This document shows, one piece after another, positions 22,116 through 32,162 of a stretch of DNA of 64,000 nucleotides (the first letter of the stretch is position 1; every line of letters begins with the position of its first letter). Under the pieces are notes generated by a model, which saw nothing but the letters and a program-made list of their open reading frames with translations, ran no database searches and had not been told where the DNA came from. Location: assembly GCA_036346355.1 (NCBI GenBank), contig CM070572.1, positions 43,251,944-43,315,943 of the forward strand, written 5' to 3'. Made by a program: the position numbers and the translations under genes. This stretch comes from Rhipidocladum racemiflorum. Lineage: Eukaryota > Streptophyta > Magnoliopsida > Poales > Poaceae.

Positions 22116-22724
22116 TGTTGGGGATTAACTAATCACAACAGCACGACCATTTCATTCCCAGGGGTCCAGAGGAGCGACCGACCAACGGGCCCCCACGGAA
22201 CAAGCTCGGGAAACTCGTCCGAGCGGCCAAAACATCCGAGCTTGTATGCTCGGGGATTCGTTCACGACCATAATGAGATAATACGAGCAACCACGCTCGT
22301 AGGAGCTGCGCAGATGGTCGGGGAACTTGGTCAAATCATTAGAAAGGAAAGCTCCAACCAACCGGTCGAAGATCAAGGAGAAACGTACCCGACATTCAAA
22401 TAACGCGCAAATCAAGGGCATCGGATCACGGGTGCTACGGATGCGGGTGTGTGGTGTAAATCTAGGGGGTAGTTACCTTCTATGTATCCTCAGCTTCTGT
22501 ATTTAAACCCCGGCAGAAGGGACATTCAAGACAGATAGGAAATACAATACACTGGAGTAGGGTTGTTATCTCGGCAGTGAGAGGCCCGAACCAGGATAAA
22601 CACCACGCGTCTTTCTCCCGACTTCGCGTTGCTTGGATGATCGCCCCGGTTCGTACGACGGGGCCCTGTTGATCCCTCGTTCAACAAGTAAGCTCGGCGG
22701 GAGCCCATTCTCCAATCGTCGACA
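22116..22724 (+). mobile_element. Probable solo LTR near the MULE right end
   Basis: Starts TGTTGGGGATTAAC and ends ATCGTCGACA, with a TATA-like TATTTAAACC near 22500. The flanks GAATC (22111-22115) and TAATC (22725-22729) agree at 4 of 5 bases, a mutated TSD or chance. A shorter end at 22686 (TTCAACA) is possible but its flank does not match. Confidence 0.6.
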
Positions 22725-22829
22725 TAATCAGTTTCGGTTGAAAATAAGAAAAAACGAAAAAAAAAGAATGGGGTCGGCCGCCACGGTGTGGCGTCACCAA
22801 AGCGCCGACATCGATATGTCGGCGTGGCG

Positions 22830-22982
22830 CCGGGGCAGCTGGTTCCCACCGTGCGGCGTGGCGGCAGCCCCGGGTGCCGCCGTCCAGTCTGGCTGCCGCC
22901 ATGCCATTTTTGCAATATTTTTCCCTGTTGTATATTTCTGCTATTTTGTATTTTGGTTTTGTATATTTCAGCATTTTTTTCC
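22830..22982 (-). repeat. MULE right terminal inverted repeat
   Basis: Complement of the left repeat: ends in GCATTTTTTTCC, with the AT-rich block at 22895-22982 and a GC-rich inner block with GGCGCC and GTGCGGCGTGGCGG. Confidence 0.88.
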
Positions 22983-22992
22983 GAAGGAAGAC

Positions 22993-24776
22993 GAGCGTTA
23001 CAGTGTCTATTTGATGAATGAGAGAATAGTTACAATTGAAAAAAAATCATAAATAAAAAACGGCTCATAATGTTTATTTGATGTTGTGATTAACCCACTT
23101 GGCAGATCAGATATTTTATATTTATTGACTCTGCCCACTCGCTGTTGCTGCGGTGGGTTGCCCATCACTGCATGCCTACATCCTCATCGGCTCCCCAGCA
23201 TCCACTCGATATTCTTGTCGTGCCTTCGCAATTTCCAACTTCCCGTAATGCACATCAAGCGCCCTCGACTCAGTGCGCTATCACATACTCGTGAAGGAGA
23301 GGCGTTGAGTTGCGCCCTCTCTCTATGCTATATACGTGTGTCTAGGGTTCGAATATATTTGTGCAAGTAGCAAGCAAAATCATAAATTGCCAAGTTAAGC
23401 CTCCAATAAAAAGCAGTTCACAAAACCACATAGCTCAGAAAATAGCTCACCCCCAACAAAGCATCTTATTCCTTCAGCCACGTTCGAGTGCTTGTGCATT
23501 CGCTGTTGCTATACCATAAATTGAGCGTCGATTTTAAAGTGGGTATTTAGATTTCGGTAGTTAGAAGGTGGGCTCGAGACCAACAGAGCCTACCATTGGC
23601 TACACCCCTGGGTGGGAGTGCAAACAAAAACTAAAAGAGTAGTTGAGAGTTGAGGATACCCTATTAGAGATTGGATGCTCTAAATGCAACTAACATGATT
23701 CTACTGATGCAGTAAACCACTTTTATGATTCTTACCTCCCTTCACATTGTTGCTCCCTCAATTTGTTGATGTTCTCCTCTTGTTGCTCCCTCAAATTTGT
23801 TGCTCCCTCAAACATTGTTAATGTTCTCCTCTTCACATACTGCTGTCGACGAAGGTATTTTGATCAACCTTACAACCATGCACTTCCCAGCAATGTTGTG
23901 ATGGTCGAGATAGCATCTAGAGATCACCAAATTTTTTTTTGCCATGACTGAGTTTGGTGTATGTGTGTGTGGCATTCAATAAGACTATTTTATTCACTGT
24001 ATCGTACGTCAGTACAAATACTACTCAGCCGATCTTAGCTATGTCAATTTTTTTTTTTTTTTTTTTTTTGCCAGGAATTAGCTATGCCATATTCATGTAA
24101 CTTCACTGCATCCAAATACAAATTTCTGTTGCAACGCACGAACACTCAACCGATAATTTAAAAGATTTGAAAGATCGCTAAAGCTTAGAAAGGTAACACG
24201 GAATCAATTCTAAGAAAATTCGCTGATAACTCTCCTGAGAGGTGGGCAGTGAAACGCTACCCTAACCTTTAACCAAGCAGCTGAAGTGCCCGCATCCGGT
24301 TGAACTACGCGACGTTTGATGCTCACCAGACTTCTTGTGAACCCTTGTGTAGACAATGATCTTTATTAATAGTGATCTTTATTAATAGAACCATAGTGAG
24401 TTAGTGACAAACCGACAATGATCTGGGATTCTGGATGGTGCATGCGTTGACATGTTTGTCAATGCCAATTGCCTCCAGAAATGAAGTCCTATCAGGTGTA
24501 CTTTTCTGCAAGCTCTTTGTCATCTTATACATGTTTCTGTGGTTTAGTAGAGAGCACTCTTGCTGATATGACTAGGACTGTCGCTGCCTTGCCTAACAGG
24601 TCTCCAGCACAACGGGTTGGCGTCAATGAGCAAACTTCCTAGAAATTCAACTCGATGTGTTGGGGGCAATTGGCGTGTGCGTCATCTCTTTCCTCAGCAA
24701 GTCTATTAGACGGCGCCACGTCGCCCACCTGCGACACGTCACCTCGCAAGGGTGAGTTTTTGGGAATAAATGAAAT
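22993..24776. other. Intergenic DNA upstream of the MULE insertion
   Basis: The first part was adjacent to the VPS29 leader before the MULE arrived, so part of the original VPS29 promoter may be here. The words TTGTTGCTCCCTCAA (23745-23815) and GTTCTCCTCTT recur locally. A run of ~28 T is at about 24043-24069. No gene found. Confidence 0.45.
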
Positions 24777-25401
24777 TTAAACGTATCAGTAATATTATCC
24801 GAATTTATAAAAATCGTATAAGTTTGATCATACTATAAAATTTTTATGATAGCTTAGGCATGCTCTCAGAACCATTCTTAAAAAGTTTCAAAAAGTTTCA
24901 ATATGCTTTAACAGCCCAATTAAATCAGTGAAGTTGATTTAAATACATTAGCACTATTGTCAGATTTTTTAAAAATTGCACAAGTTTGATCATAATCTAA
25001 AATTTTTATGCTAGCTTAGGCATTCTCTCAAAATCCTTCTAAAAAAATTTGAATAATCAAATTCATTTGATGGCTCTCAAAAACGAAAAACAGCAAGATT
25101 TGAATGCATTCAAAATTTTTAAAAATCACACAAGTTTAATCATGGTTCAATTTTTTATGATAGCTTATTTACACTCTCAAGAACCTTATAAAAAAGTTTA
25201 AAAAATTTAAAACATGATTTATTATCTCAATTAAATCAGTGGAGTTGCTTTGAATTCATTAGTAGCATTGTTAGAATTTTTAAAAATTGTAAACGTTTGA
25301 TAATGATCTGAATTTTTTATGGTAGCTTAGGTATGCTCTGAGGACCCTTATCAAAAAAATTAAAAAAATTCTAACATTATTTAATAGTTCAAATAAATCA
25401 G
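24777..25401. repeat. Four diverged ~160-bp tandem repeats
   Basis: Units start near 24777, 24937, 25099 and 25249. Each opens with a variant of ATTTAAATACATT and then shows AAGTTTGATCAT, AATTTTTATGATAGCTTAGG and CTCTCA(A/G)(A/G)A(C/A)CCTT in the same order. They are AT-rich and diverged from each other. The unit length is near that of plant satellites, but I cannot tie it to a named one. Confidence 0.8.
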
Positions 25402-26103
25402 CAAAAAAAATTACCTCAACCGATGAAAGTACCTAAACATAATTATGCATTTTTTTAGGGGCTTTCATGGATAGAGGGCACGTGGGGGCTCCTTGGCTAG
25501 GAAGTCTCCCAACTTTAATAAATGTAATTAGATGCGTGTACGTGCGGCAACGCTGCACTAGGGCGATAGGAAAGCCAACTTGCCAGGCTGGCTGCCCACG
25601 TGAGCGACATGCGCCCCCGCTGCTCGCTAACTCACACGCCCCTGCCCTCATGCGGCTAGGTGCCTCACCATCTAGAGGTGGCATGCATCAACGAGGCATG
25701 AGCACGACGTGGAGCGAGGGAGCGAGTCAGAAACCCCCCGAAATGTAATATAGGGACTACATGCTACATTTAGGTCATTTATCTCCTTTCAGTCGATCAC
25801 GATGCTTCTATGCGTTACTCTCTTAGGCCTCATTAGGGACAGCTTTTACTTAAAAGAAAAATAGATTATTTGCTAAACAGGAGGATTTTGAACAGTTTCT
25901 CAACAATCAGAATCATCACTTCTACATAGAATCAGAAGCCGGGTGCCAATTGATTCTCATGTAATCCAGAATACACACAGTCAGAATCTATCCCAAACGG
26001 GGCATAATATAAGTTATAAAAATCTTAAAGCAAGGAAAGGATAAGTGCAACTATTTACTTATGATTAATGCTTTAATATTTGTGTAACTTTTAAATAGTG
26101 ACT
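25402..26103. other. Intergenic, with a Harbinger-like MITE remnant
   Basis: A GC-richer patch lies at 25440-25740. At 25826-26003, GGCCTCATTAGGGACAGC and a closing TATCCCAAACGGGGC resemble PIF/Harbinger MITE ends, with TTA on the left, but the right TSD is unclear. No gene. Confidence 0.4.
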
Positions 26104-27260
26104 GTAACGCCCTAAGAATTTTAGAAATAAAATAAAATGGCTCATTATGCTTTTTAGTGCATTTGTGGATTTTAAGCTGAATTTATTTGAATAAATATTT
26201 AGTTTCATTAATTAATTCCTTTATCCTCTAAATTAGACCATTCAAAAGAAACTTAGAAAAATTTCAAATAACCAAACCAGGAAAATAATTTTATTAAATA
26301 CTAGAACTCATGAGGTGAATAAATATGAATTTTTCACAATTTTTACACAACATTTAGATCCATCAAAAATTCAAATGATGCTTAAAAATAGTAAATTCTA
26401 GGAATTTTAATTTGAAAACTACGTCACCAAACTGAGTTAACCTAAACCTAAGGGCATATGAAACCTTTTTCACTAGACAACTTACATTAATTTTTCTAGA
26501 AATTTTCAAATCCTTTAGAACCACTTTTGGACAACCTGAATTAATAGAACTCTGGCATAGCTACAGTACGCGCAGAAGCCGTTCGGTGGATTGCCGCCTC
26601 ACCGCCCGTGACATTCACGCCGTCATGGCGCTCTCTCTCTCTCTCTGCCCTCGACGCGGGATTGGGGCGGGAGAGGCGGAGAGCGACGGAGGTGTAGCGA
26701 CGTTGCAAAGAAGAGGCCTGGTGGCACAATTGGCGCGAGGGCTGCGGACAAACCGGGCGGAGCGTCAGGAGTGTGAACTGGAGCTAGAAAGCGACGGAGG
26801 CGACGTGCTGGACAGCGCAACGGTGGCGCAAACCAGGGGCCTAAAAGGCGGTCTGAAAGGATGGCGATGGGGGGCACGACGTGGGAGGGTGATGGAGACG
26901 GCGCACTAGCCGATGTAGCAGCGTCACAAAGCAGAGGCCCAGAAATGTTCAGGCAAGCGGCGTGGCGCGAGAGCTGGGGAGAGTTGGGGACGGCCGGACG
27001 GATTGCTGGGAGGGCGCAGCGGTGCGGAAGGGCGACGGAGGTAGTGTGACGGCCAACGCAGCGGCGGCGGCGGCGCAAGATGGGGATCGAGGCGATGGGG
27101 GTGAGGGCGTGGGGATCGGGAGAAGAAAGCGAGGACGAGGCAGGCAGGGGTGGACGGGGGGACGGCCACGATGACGGATGAGCACCGGTCGGACGTGGTA
27201 GGGAAGGCAAAGCTCTGCAGTTTTAACAGTGCGGCATGGACACGTGCAATTAACTTGAGA
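26104..27260 (+). repeat. LTR-like fragment (TGTAACGCCC start)
   Basis: Begins TGTAACGCCCTAAGAATTTTAG. Its profile, an AT-rich first part followed by a GC-rich 26570-27210 block, resembles the Tekay-like LTRs at 34.3-45.6 kb (which start TGTAACATCCC). No matching end, partner LTR or TSD was found. The long open frames in the GC-rich block are compositional. Confidence 0.4.
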
Positions 27261-27303
27261 ATCACGTTAAGGTGCGTAACTAACTAGCGACCTTAATATT
27301 TTA

Positions 27304-27490
27304 GGAAAAACTAAGAAACGGTAAACGGTATACCTCTTGAAACTTATGAATTTTTACACTGAAATTCATGAAACTTACCACTAAAAACTGATGAAACTAA
27401 ACACTGAAACTCATGAAACCAGCACTGAAACTGATAAGTTTCATAAGTTTCGCGGCTATACTGTTGGAATGGTATACCGTTCCCTAGTCT
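27304..27490. repeat. Small inverted-repeat patch
   Basis: ACGGTATACC (left) and GGTATACCGT (right) enclose repeats of the word CTGAAACTCATGAAAC and variants. Possibly a short MITE; no TSD resolved. Confidence 0.35.
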
Positions 27491-28130
27491 CCCTCAATAT
27501 TTGAAGGGGAGTTAGAGCTATTTTAATTTTTACGGCCTGTAAAATAAGGATAGGAAACGTCCAAATTCTTAATGCGATTAAAAGAATAAAGTAGCATACA
27601 TACATATATTTACTCGCGAAGAAGAAAAAAAAGACCATATATTCGTGGTTTTAGAGCTAACCATTAATTCGTGAAACATGTGGTTAGCACGGCAGTTCAA
27701 GCAGCTGGATGCTAGCAGGTGTCAGGTGTGGTATGTAGACCTTTAGAGGGCAACATCATATGGGAAGCTAATTTGAGCGTGCCAATTGACTGTACATGGG
27801 ACAGGCTATAATCACGATAATTTTGCTAGGATATATGACCATTAATATTTCATTGCCCCCAGCACGATCCTCACAGCATTTTAGGATACGTTTGGTTGTC
27901 TGTACTAAGTAGTACATCAAGAAAAAAGTCATCAATGCGTTTGGTTGCTTGAATGGAACCATCTCATCCTGGATCAAGTGATACAAATTTGAAAAATACT
28001 CTCTCTAGATGCCGGACCATCCCATTCATCCAAAATATTGAACAAAATGATATAGGACCATCTCATTCCATTCAACCTCATCCCATGAACCAAACATCCT
28101 TAGCGAGCACGAGCTGTTTCTGTCTACTAA

Positions 28131-28414
28131 GAGCAAGTACAATGGGCTAACGTCAGCTGTCTATAAGAGATGCCACATAAGATTTTTGATGAGGTGGAAG
28201 AGAGAGAGTAGTCGTCCTTTCGTGAATAAACGGTCTTATAGACAGCTTTAAACTGTTTGTCCCATTGTATAGACAATATATTAATTGTATGAGAAATTAT
28301 TATAGACAACTATATAGACGATCTATTGTATAAGTTGTCTTTAATGCTGTCTGTAGATGATGTAAAAATATATTATAGACAGACAGTTGCTGTCTATATC
28401 ACTGTATATGCCCT
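28131..28414. mobile_element. MITE, GTACAATGG family (copy 1)
   Basis: Left part GAGCAAGTACAATGG, right part CACTGTATATGCCC. The interior is full of TATAGACAG words and their complements, shared with the copy at 31869-32162. The termini are partly mismatched and no TSD was identified. Confidence 0.65.
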
Positions 28415-28434
28415 GATAAAAGGTAACTTTCCCG

Positions 28435-28689
28435 GAGCCTTCGTCGTAATGCATCTGGTCGAGTAGAAGTGAGACGTCGGCTTTATTCGCGTTTACCAAA
28501 CATCTTTTGTTCCATGAGAAGCAACGCGTAGAATCTTGTTTGGAACGCCGAAACTTTATAGGCATCGTAAGAGATTTATATTTTCTTTTCCGTGTGAAAT
28601 TCACACGTTCTAGACGTCCTCGCAGAGATAAAAGACAACTTGGGTTTCGCAACCGAGTAAAGACAAGGATAAATATACTAGTTGCTTAG
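28435..28689. other. Unassigned sequence with long open frames on both strands
   Basis: Open frames on both strands, without splice or domain support. The composition differs from the MITEs on either side. It could be a captured exon or organelle-derived piece, or chance. No function is assigned. Confidence 0.2.
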
Positions 28690-28865
28690 CTCAAAATTCA
28701 TTCAATAGAAGGAAAAGAAAAGGGGGTAAATTACACCTGAGGCTAAACTCGTAAAACTGTTCTTGCTGTCGAGCACTATCACAGTTTTTTTTGTCCCTAT
28801 TCTCGTAGGCTGCACGTAGATTATTCGAAATCATCGTATAAATTAAATTGAGTTCCGAAAGCTTA

Positions 28866-29159
28866 GAGCAAGTATTATAAGGTGATGTAGGCGGGCTGCA
28901 AGAAGTGGCACATCAGATCTGTGATGAGGTGGAAGAGAGAGAAATGGAGAGAGAAAGAAAGCGGGTTGCTTACTTGTAGCCAGCTGAAAGTGGGCTGCTC
29001 ACGGACTCCAAGACACTTTGTGAGAGGAAGAGGTGATCCAAGTATTAAATGTATAGCTTGTATCAAGAGTGAGCTATTATATGAGTAGACTTTTTGTTGG
29101 CTATGTGTCACATGGCAACACTATAAAGCCCACCATGGACTCTATTATTAACCTTGCTC
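28866..29159. mobile_element. Tourist-like MITE with TTA target duplication
   Basis: Ends GAGCAAG and CTTGCTC are inverted repeats, flanked by TTA on both sides (28863-28865 and 29160-29162), the PIF/Harbinger target. The interior shares GGCACATCAGATCTGTGATGAGG-like text with the GTACAATGG MITEs. Confidence 0.75.
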
Positions 29160-29262
29160 TTAGTTGGATCTACATCTCAGACACTAATTCAGAAAACAAA
29201 ATGTGTAAATCATCGCCAAATGCGTAGTGTAGTTGCCAGCTGGTGGCTGGTCTACAATTGAC

Positions 29263-29372
29263 AGGTGGGGGAAGGGCGAGGTCACGTACTGTCTCAGACT
29301 CTCAGTCTCTCTCTCTCTCTCTCTCTCTCAGATAGCTTCAGCAGGTGGGGGAAGGGTGAGGTCACGTACGAC
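29263..29372. repeat. Direct repeat flanking a CT microsatellite
   Basis: GGTGGGGGAAGGGCGAGG and GGTGGGGGAAGGGTGAGG, each followed by TCACGTACG or TCACGTACT, flank a (TC)n tract at about 29308-29330. A local duplication. Confidence 0.6.
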
Positions 29373-29449
29373 CGCAACGGGGTGGGTTGCGTCCCCCGAC
29401 GCGTATCTAAGCTAGAAGTCACGGCGACGCGGATCACCGGTCATGGTTA

Positions 29450-29870
29450 GAATTTTTGTTTCGATAGAAATTTTGGGTGCGCGAAATTCAAAATCTCGGT
29501 GAGATCTTAAAATGTTAAATAAAATATGGATGAAATATAAAAATCAAATCTTAAATCTGATTTTTTTTTCAGCCGGGAAATCCGAGATTTCGATCAAAAT
29601 TACCGAGCATTCGGCCGAAATCTCGACGTTTTTTGTAGATGGTCTTGACCCTAAATCCAATTAAATCTGGCCAAGAAAATAAAAATCTGGTAAAAAAATA
29701 TCGAGATTTCAGTCGAAATAACCGATATCTCGCCGAGATTTGGATAGATGTTGAAACATTTTGAATTTTTTTAAAAAAATTTACCCGGCCGATATTTATG
29801 ATCTCAGGAGTCCAAAATCCAAAATCTCGACCGAGATTTCCGAAATTTCGCCGAGATTTAGAGCCATGCA
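29450..29870. repeat. Palindrome-rich GAGATTTCGG repeat (copy 1)
   Basis: Many copies of CCGAAAT, CGAGATTT and their complements, such as CCGAAATTTCGCCGAG. The same word set occurs at 55930-56410. Clean ends were not found; probably a decayed hAT-type MITE (inferred from related elements with CAGGGTT or CAAGGTT termini). Confidence 0.5.
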
Positions 29871-30271
29871 TAGAGGTAAGGGAGAGCAATTGCGGCGACA
29901 AATGTGGCAAGGACAATATGGGCAAAGGGGACGCGTAAGCAGGGAGGAGGGGATCGTGATGGTGAGGCGACCGAGCGGAAGAGGTGGGACCGTGGGAGCG
30001 ACGGTGTCCACGGAGGTGGCGAGTTAGGGGCAGGCGAAGGTGAGCACGATGGGGGCGCGATCGGGGGAGGGGAGTGCGGTGGCGACGGGAAAACAAAACA
30101 AAGGTTGCTCCTTGAGGGCTCGCGGCACTGGATTTCATGGTGTTTGACGGGCTAGGACTCATGAACGCGTGGTCAGCCGGATCGTCACAGACTCAAGGTA
30201 TGAATGGCTGCGAAAATTCGAACGACATGGCATGAACAATGGGGCGGGAATTCTTTCCGCTATATAATAGT

Positions 30272-30319
<48 letters not shown>

Positions 30320-30320
30320 T
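30272..30320. repeat. (TA)n microsatellite
   Basis: About 24 TA units without interruption. A shorter (AT)n tract follows at about 30556-30582. Confidence 0.9.
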
Positions 30321-30514
30321 ATTCTAAAGAAAGACTTTATGGTCCGTTCTTCCCACGTCATTAATTACCGCTTAATTGTCATACTTAATTGCCTTACGCA
30401 AGAAACGAAGCGTTGCTTTAATTAGCCAGCTTTCGCAAGAAACGAAGCGTTAAAGATAAATGTTTGATCTTGTGAAATATTTTTTTTTTATTTTTTAATC
30501 TTTATTTTTCGTTA

Positions 30515-30556
30515 TCAATTTTGTTTTTCGTAGCAACGCACGGGCATGTAACTAGT
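30515..30556 (+). mobile_element. Helitron-like 3' end
   Basis: GCAACGCACGGGCATGTAACTAGT resembles the 3' end common in grass Helitrons (a short hairpin region, then CTAG followed by T). The 5' end was not located with confidence, so the extent is unknown. Confidence 0.45.
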
Positions 30557-30650
30557 ATATATATATATATATATATATATGGCACTCGTGTTCTATACTA
30601 TATATGGCTAAAATCTATGGCTCGATTGTTCGGTCTGAGTGAGTGCAGGC

Positions 30651-31035
30651 CAGGGTTTCATTTATCGACGAAAACCGGTCGATTATCGTGATATCGACGG
30701 CGGCCGAAATGCAATACCGAGCGGTAAACCGAAAAAATTCAAAAAAAAAATTCAAAAATTCAAAAAAATTTATATGACGCAAATATCGCGATTATCGCCA
30801 CATATCGAGCGATTATCGCTACAAAAGTCGACCGCACAAAAAAACTCAACATGGATGTCGATTTTCCACCGATAATCGTCGATTTTCCACGTTTTTTGAT
30901 TTTTTTTTTCAAAAAAATCTGATTTTTGAATTTATGCGATTTTTTGCGATTTTCGACCGATTTTCGGCTCGGTTTTTGCGATTATCGAAAATCACTGTTC
31001 ATGCGAAAATCGCACAGATCGATATGTGAACCCTG
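30651..31035. mobile_element. hAT-type MITE with 8-bp TSD
   Basis: Begins CAGGGTTTC and ends GAACCCTG, flanked by a perfect 8-bp TSD GTGCAGGC (30643-30650 and 31036-31043), diagnostic of hAT. The 385-bp interior is filled with CGATTATCG-like palindromic words and lacks coding capacity. Confidence 0.9.
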
Positions 31036-31868
31036 GTGCAGGCTACGTACTTTGGTTTGTGAATTTTCTGAATTTATCTCAAGCGGTCTATAAAGGCAAG
31101 AGCGGATCTAGAGGCGGCACCTCTAAAATTTTTAGTAACACTGTAAGGTTATCTCTGCAATAAATTAACTTTATTAGTTAAATTAGTTCTAATTTTGGTG
31201 GTTTGTGATTTTTAGGACTATAGAACTTATTTGTATCGTGTTTTTAGCCAATTTTAAATATATATTTTGGATTTACGATGTTACGAAATCATTGTGCAAA
31301 ACTTTAGATTTATGGTGTTCCACCACTGTATAAAGGTAACTGTAATAGTGTCATGGCTACTGCACCGATCATAAAAAAAGTATATACTCACTTAACACTA
31401 TTTGCGTACGTGTACTAGACCTAGATGTACCGGGTAATAAATGAAAACGCAAAAGATACTTCTCTGTTCAAGTTTATAAGACATATTTCTTCTCGGCACA
31501 TAAATAAAAAAGGCATTAAAAATGACTAAATTGTCCCTAATTATTATCAGTAAGCACTATACTCAATGCACGTATGTAGATAATACCAAAATAAAGATAG
31601 ATATTTTATTAGAGATGTAAAAGAAACATGGTACTAATTTTATATTAAAATATAAAATACATTTTATATTTATAAATAAAATTAGTAAAAAAATAAATCT
31701 TACAAACTTGACAGCGCGAGTAGTTCGTGCTTTCCTGCGTCGTATGGGCCCGGGTTATTCTGTACTGTGTACAGTGAGGTCAGTACGCAACCGAGCTAAC
31801 AAATTTTCACAGTTCACACGCCCATGCATGCCCAGAGCCCCAGACTTCCATGGACTGTTCCCATCTTA
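31036..31868. other. Intergenic, no gene seen
   Basis: AT-rich. A stretch at about 31090-31335 runs from GCGGATCTAGAGGCGGC to GTGTTCCACCACTG and may be an old transposon; its termini are not convincing. Confidence 0.4.
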
Positions 31869-32162
31869 GGGCATGTACAATGGTACATGTCAGCTGTCTA
31901 TAAGGGTATGCCACATCAGATTTTGGATGATGTGGAGGAGAGAGATGCAAGAGAGAGAAATATATTGTCTACTATTTAACAGACAGCCTTATAGACAGCT
32001 TTATAGTGTGTATACCATTGTACAGACAGTCTATTAATCATATGAGAGATCATTACAGACAGCCATATAGACAGTCTATTGTATAAGTTGTCATTAGTAC
32101 TGTCTGTAAATGACATGGATATATATTATAGACAGCCACCGTCTATACCACTGTACATGCCC
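31869..32162. mobile_element. MITE, GTACAATGG family (copy 2)
   Basis: Termini GGGCATGTACAATGG and CCACTGTACATGCCC are good inverted repeats. The interior repeats TATAGACAG and ACAGACAGCC words, as in the copy at 28131-28414. The flanks do not show a clear TSD. Confidence 0.75.

Larger units (their letters stand above)
15263..22982 (+). mobile_element. Mutator-like element (MULE) carrying transposase, PMD and GRF genes
   Basis: The ends GGAAGAAATGCTGAAATATA (left) and its near-perfect complement (right) open ~150-bp terminal inverted repeats. A perfect 10-bp TSD, GAAGGAAGAC, flanks it (15253-15262 and 22983-22992), in line with the 9-11 bp of Mutator elements. Plus-strand content is a MURA-type transposase remnant, a plant-mobile-domain remnant and a GRF zinc-finger gene. 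Two solo LTRs inserted later (20653-21788 and probably 22116-22724). Without them the MULE is about 6 kb. Confidence 0.93.

Noticed and set aside
24777..25401. Centromeric satellite (CentO-like)
   Set aside because: Unit length is close, but I could not match the text to the rice centromere satellite, and only four diverged units are present.
24777..25401. CRISPR-like array
   Set aside because: Units are contiguous and diverged without spacers, and the DNA is plant nuclear.
26623..27210. 195-residue minus-strand open frame and its overlapping partners
   Set aside because: It lies in a GC-rich LTR-like block; proline/serine/arginine runs in several frames at once are compositional.
30249..30556. 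Complete short Helitron
   Set aside because: A 3'-type end (CTAGT) is visible, but no convincing 5' TC end preceded by A was found.
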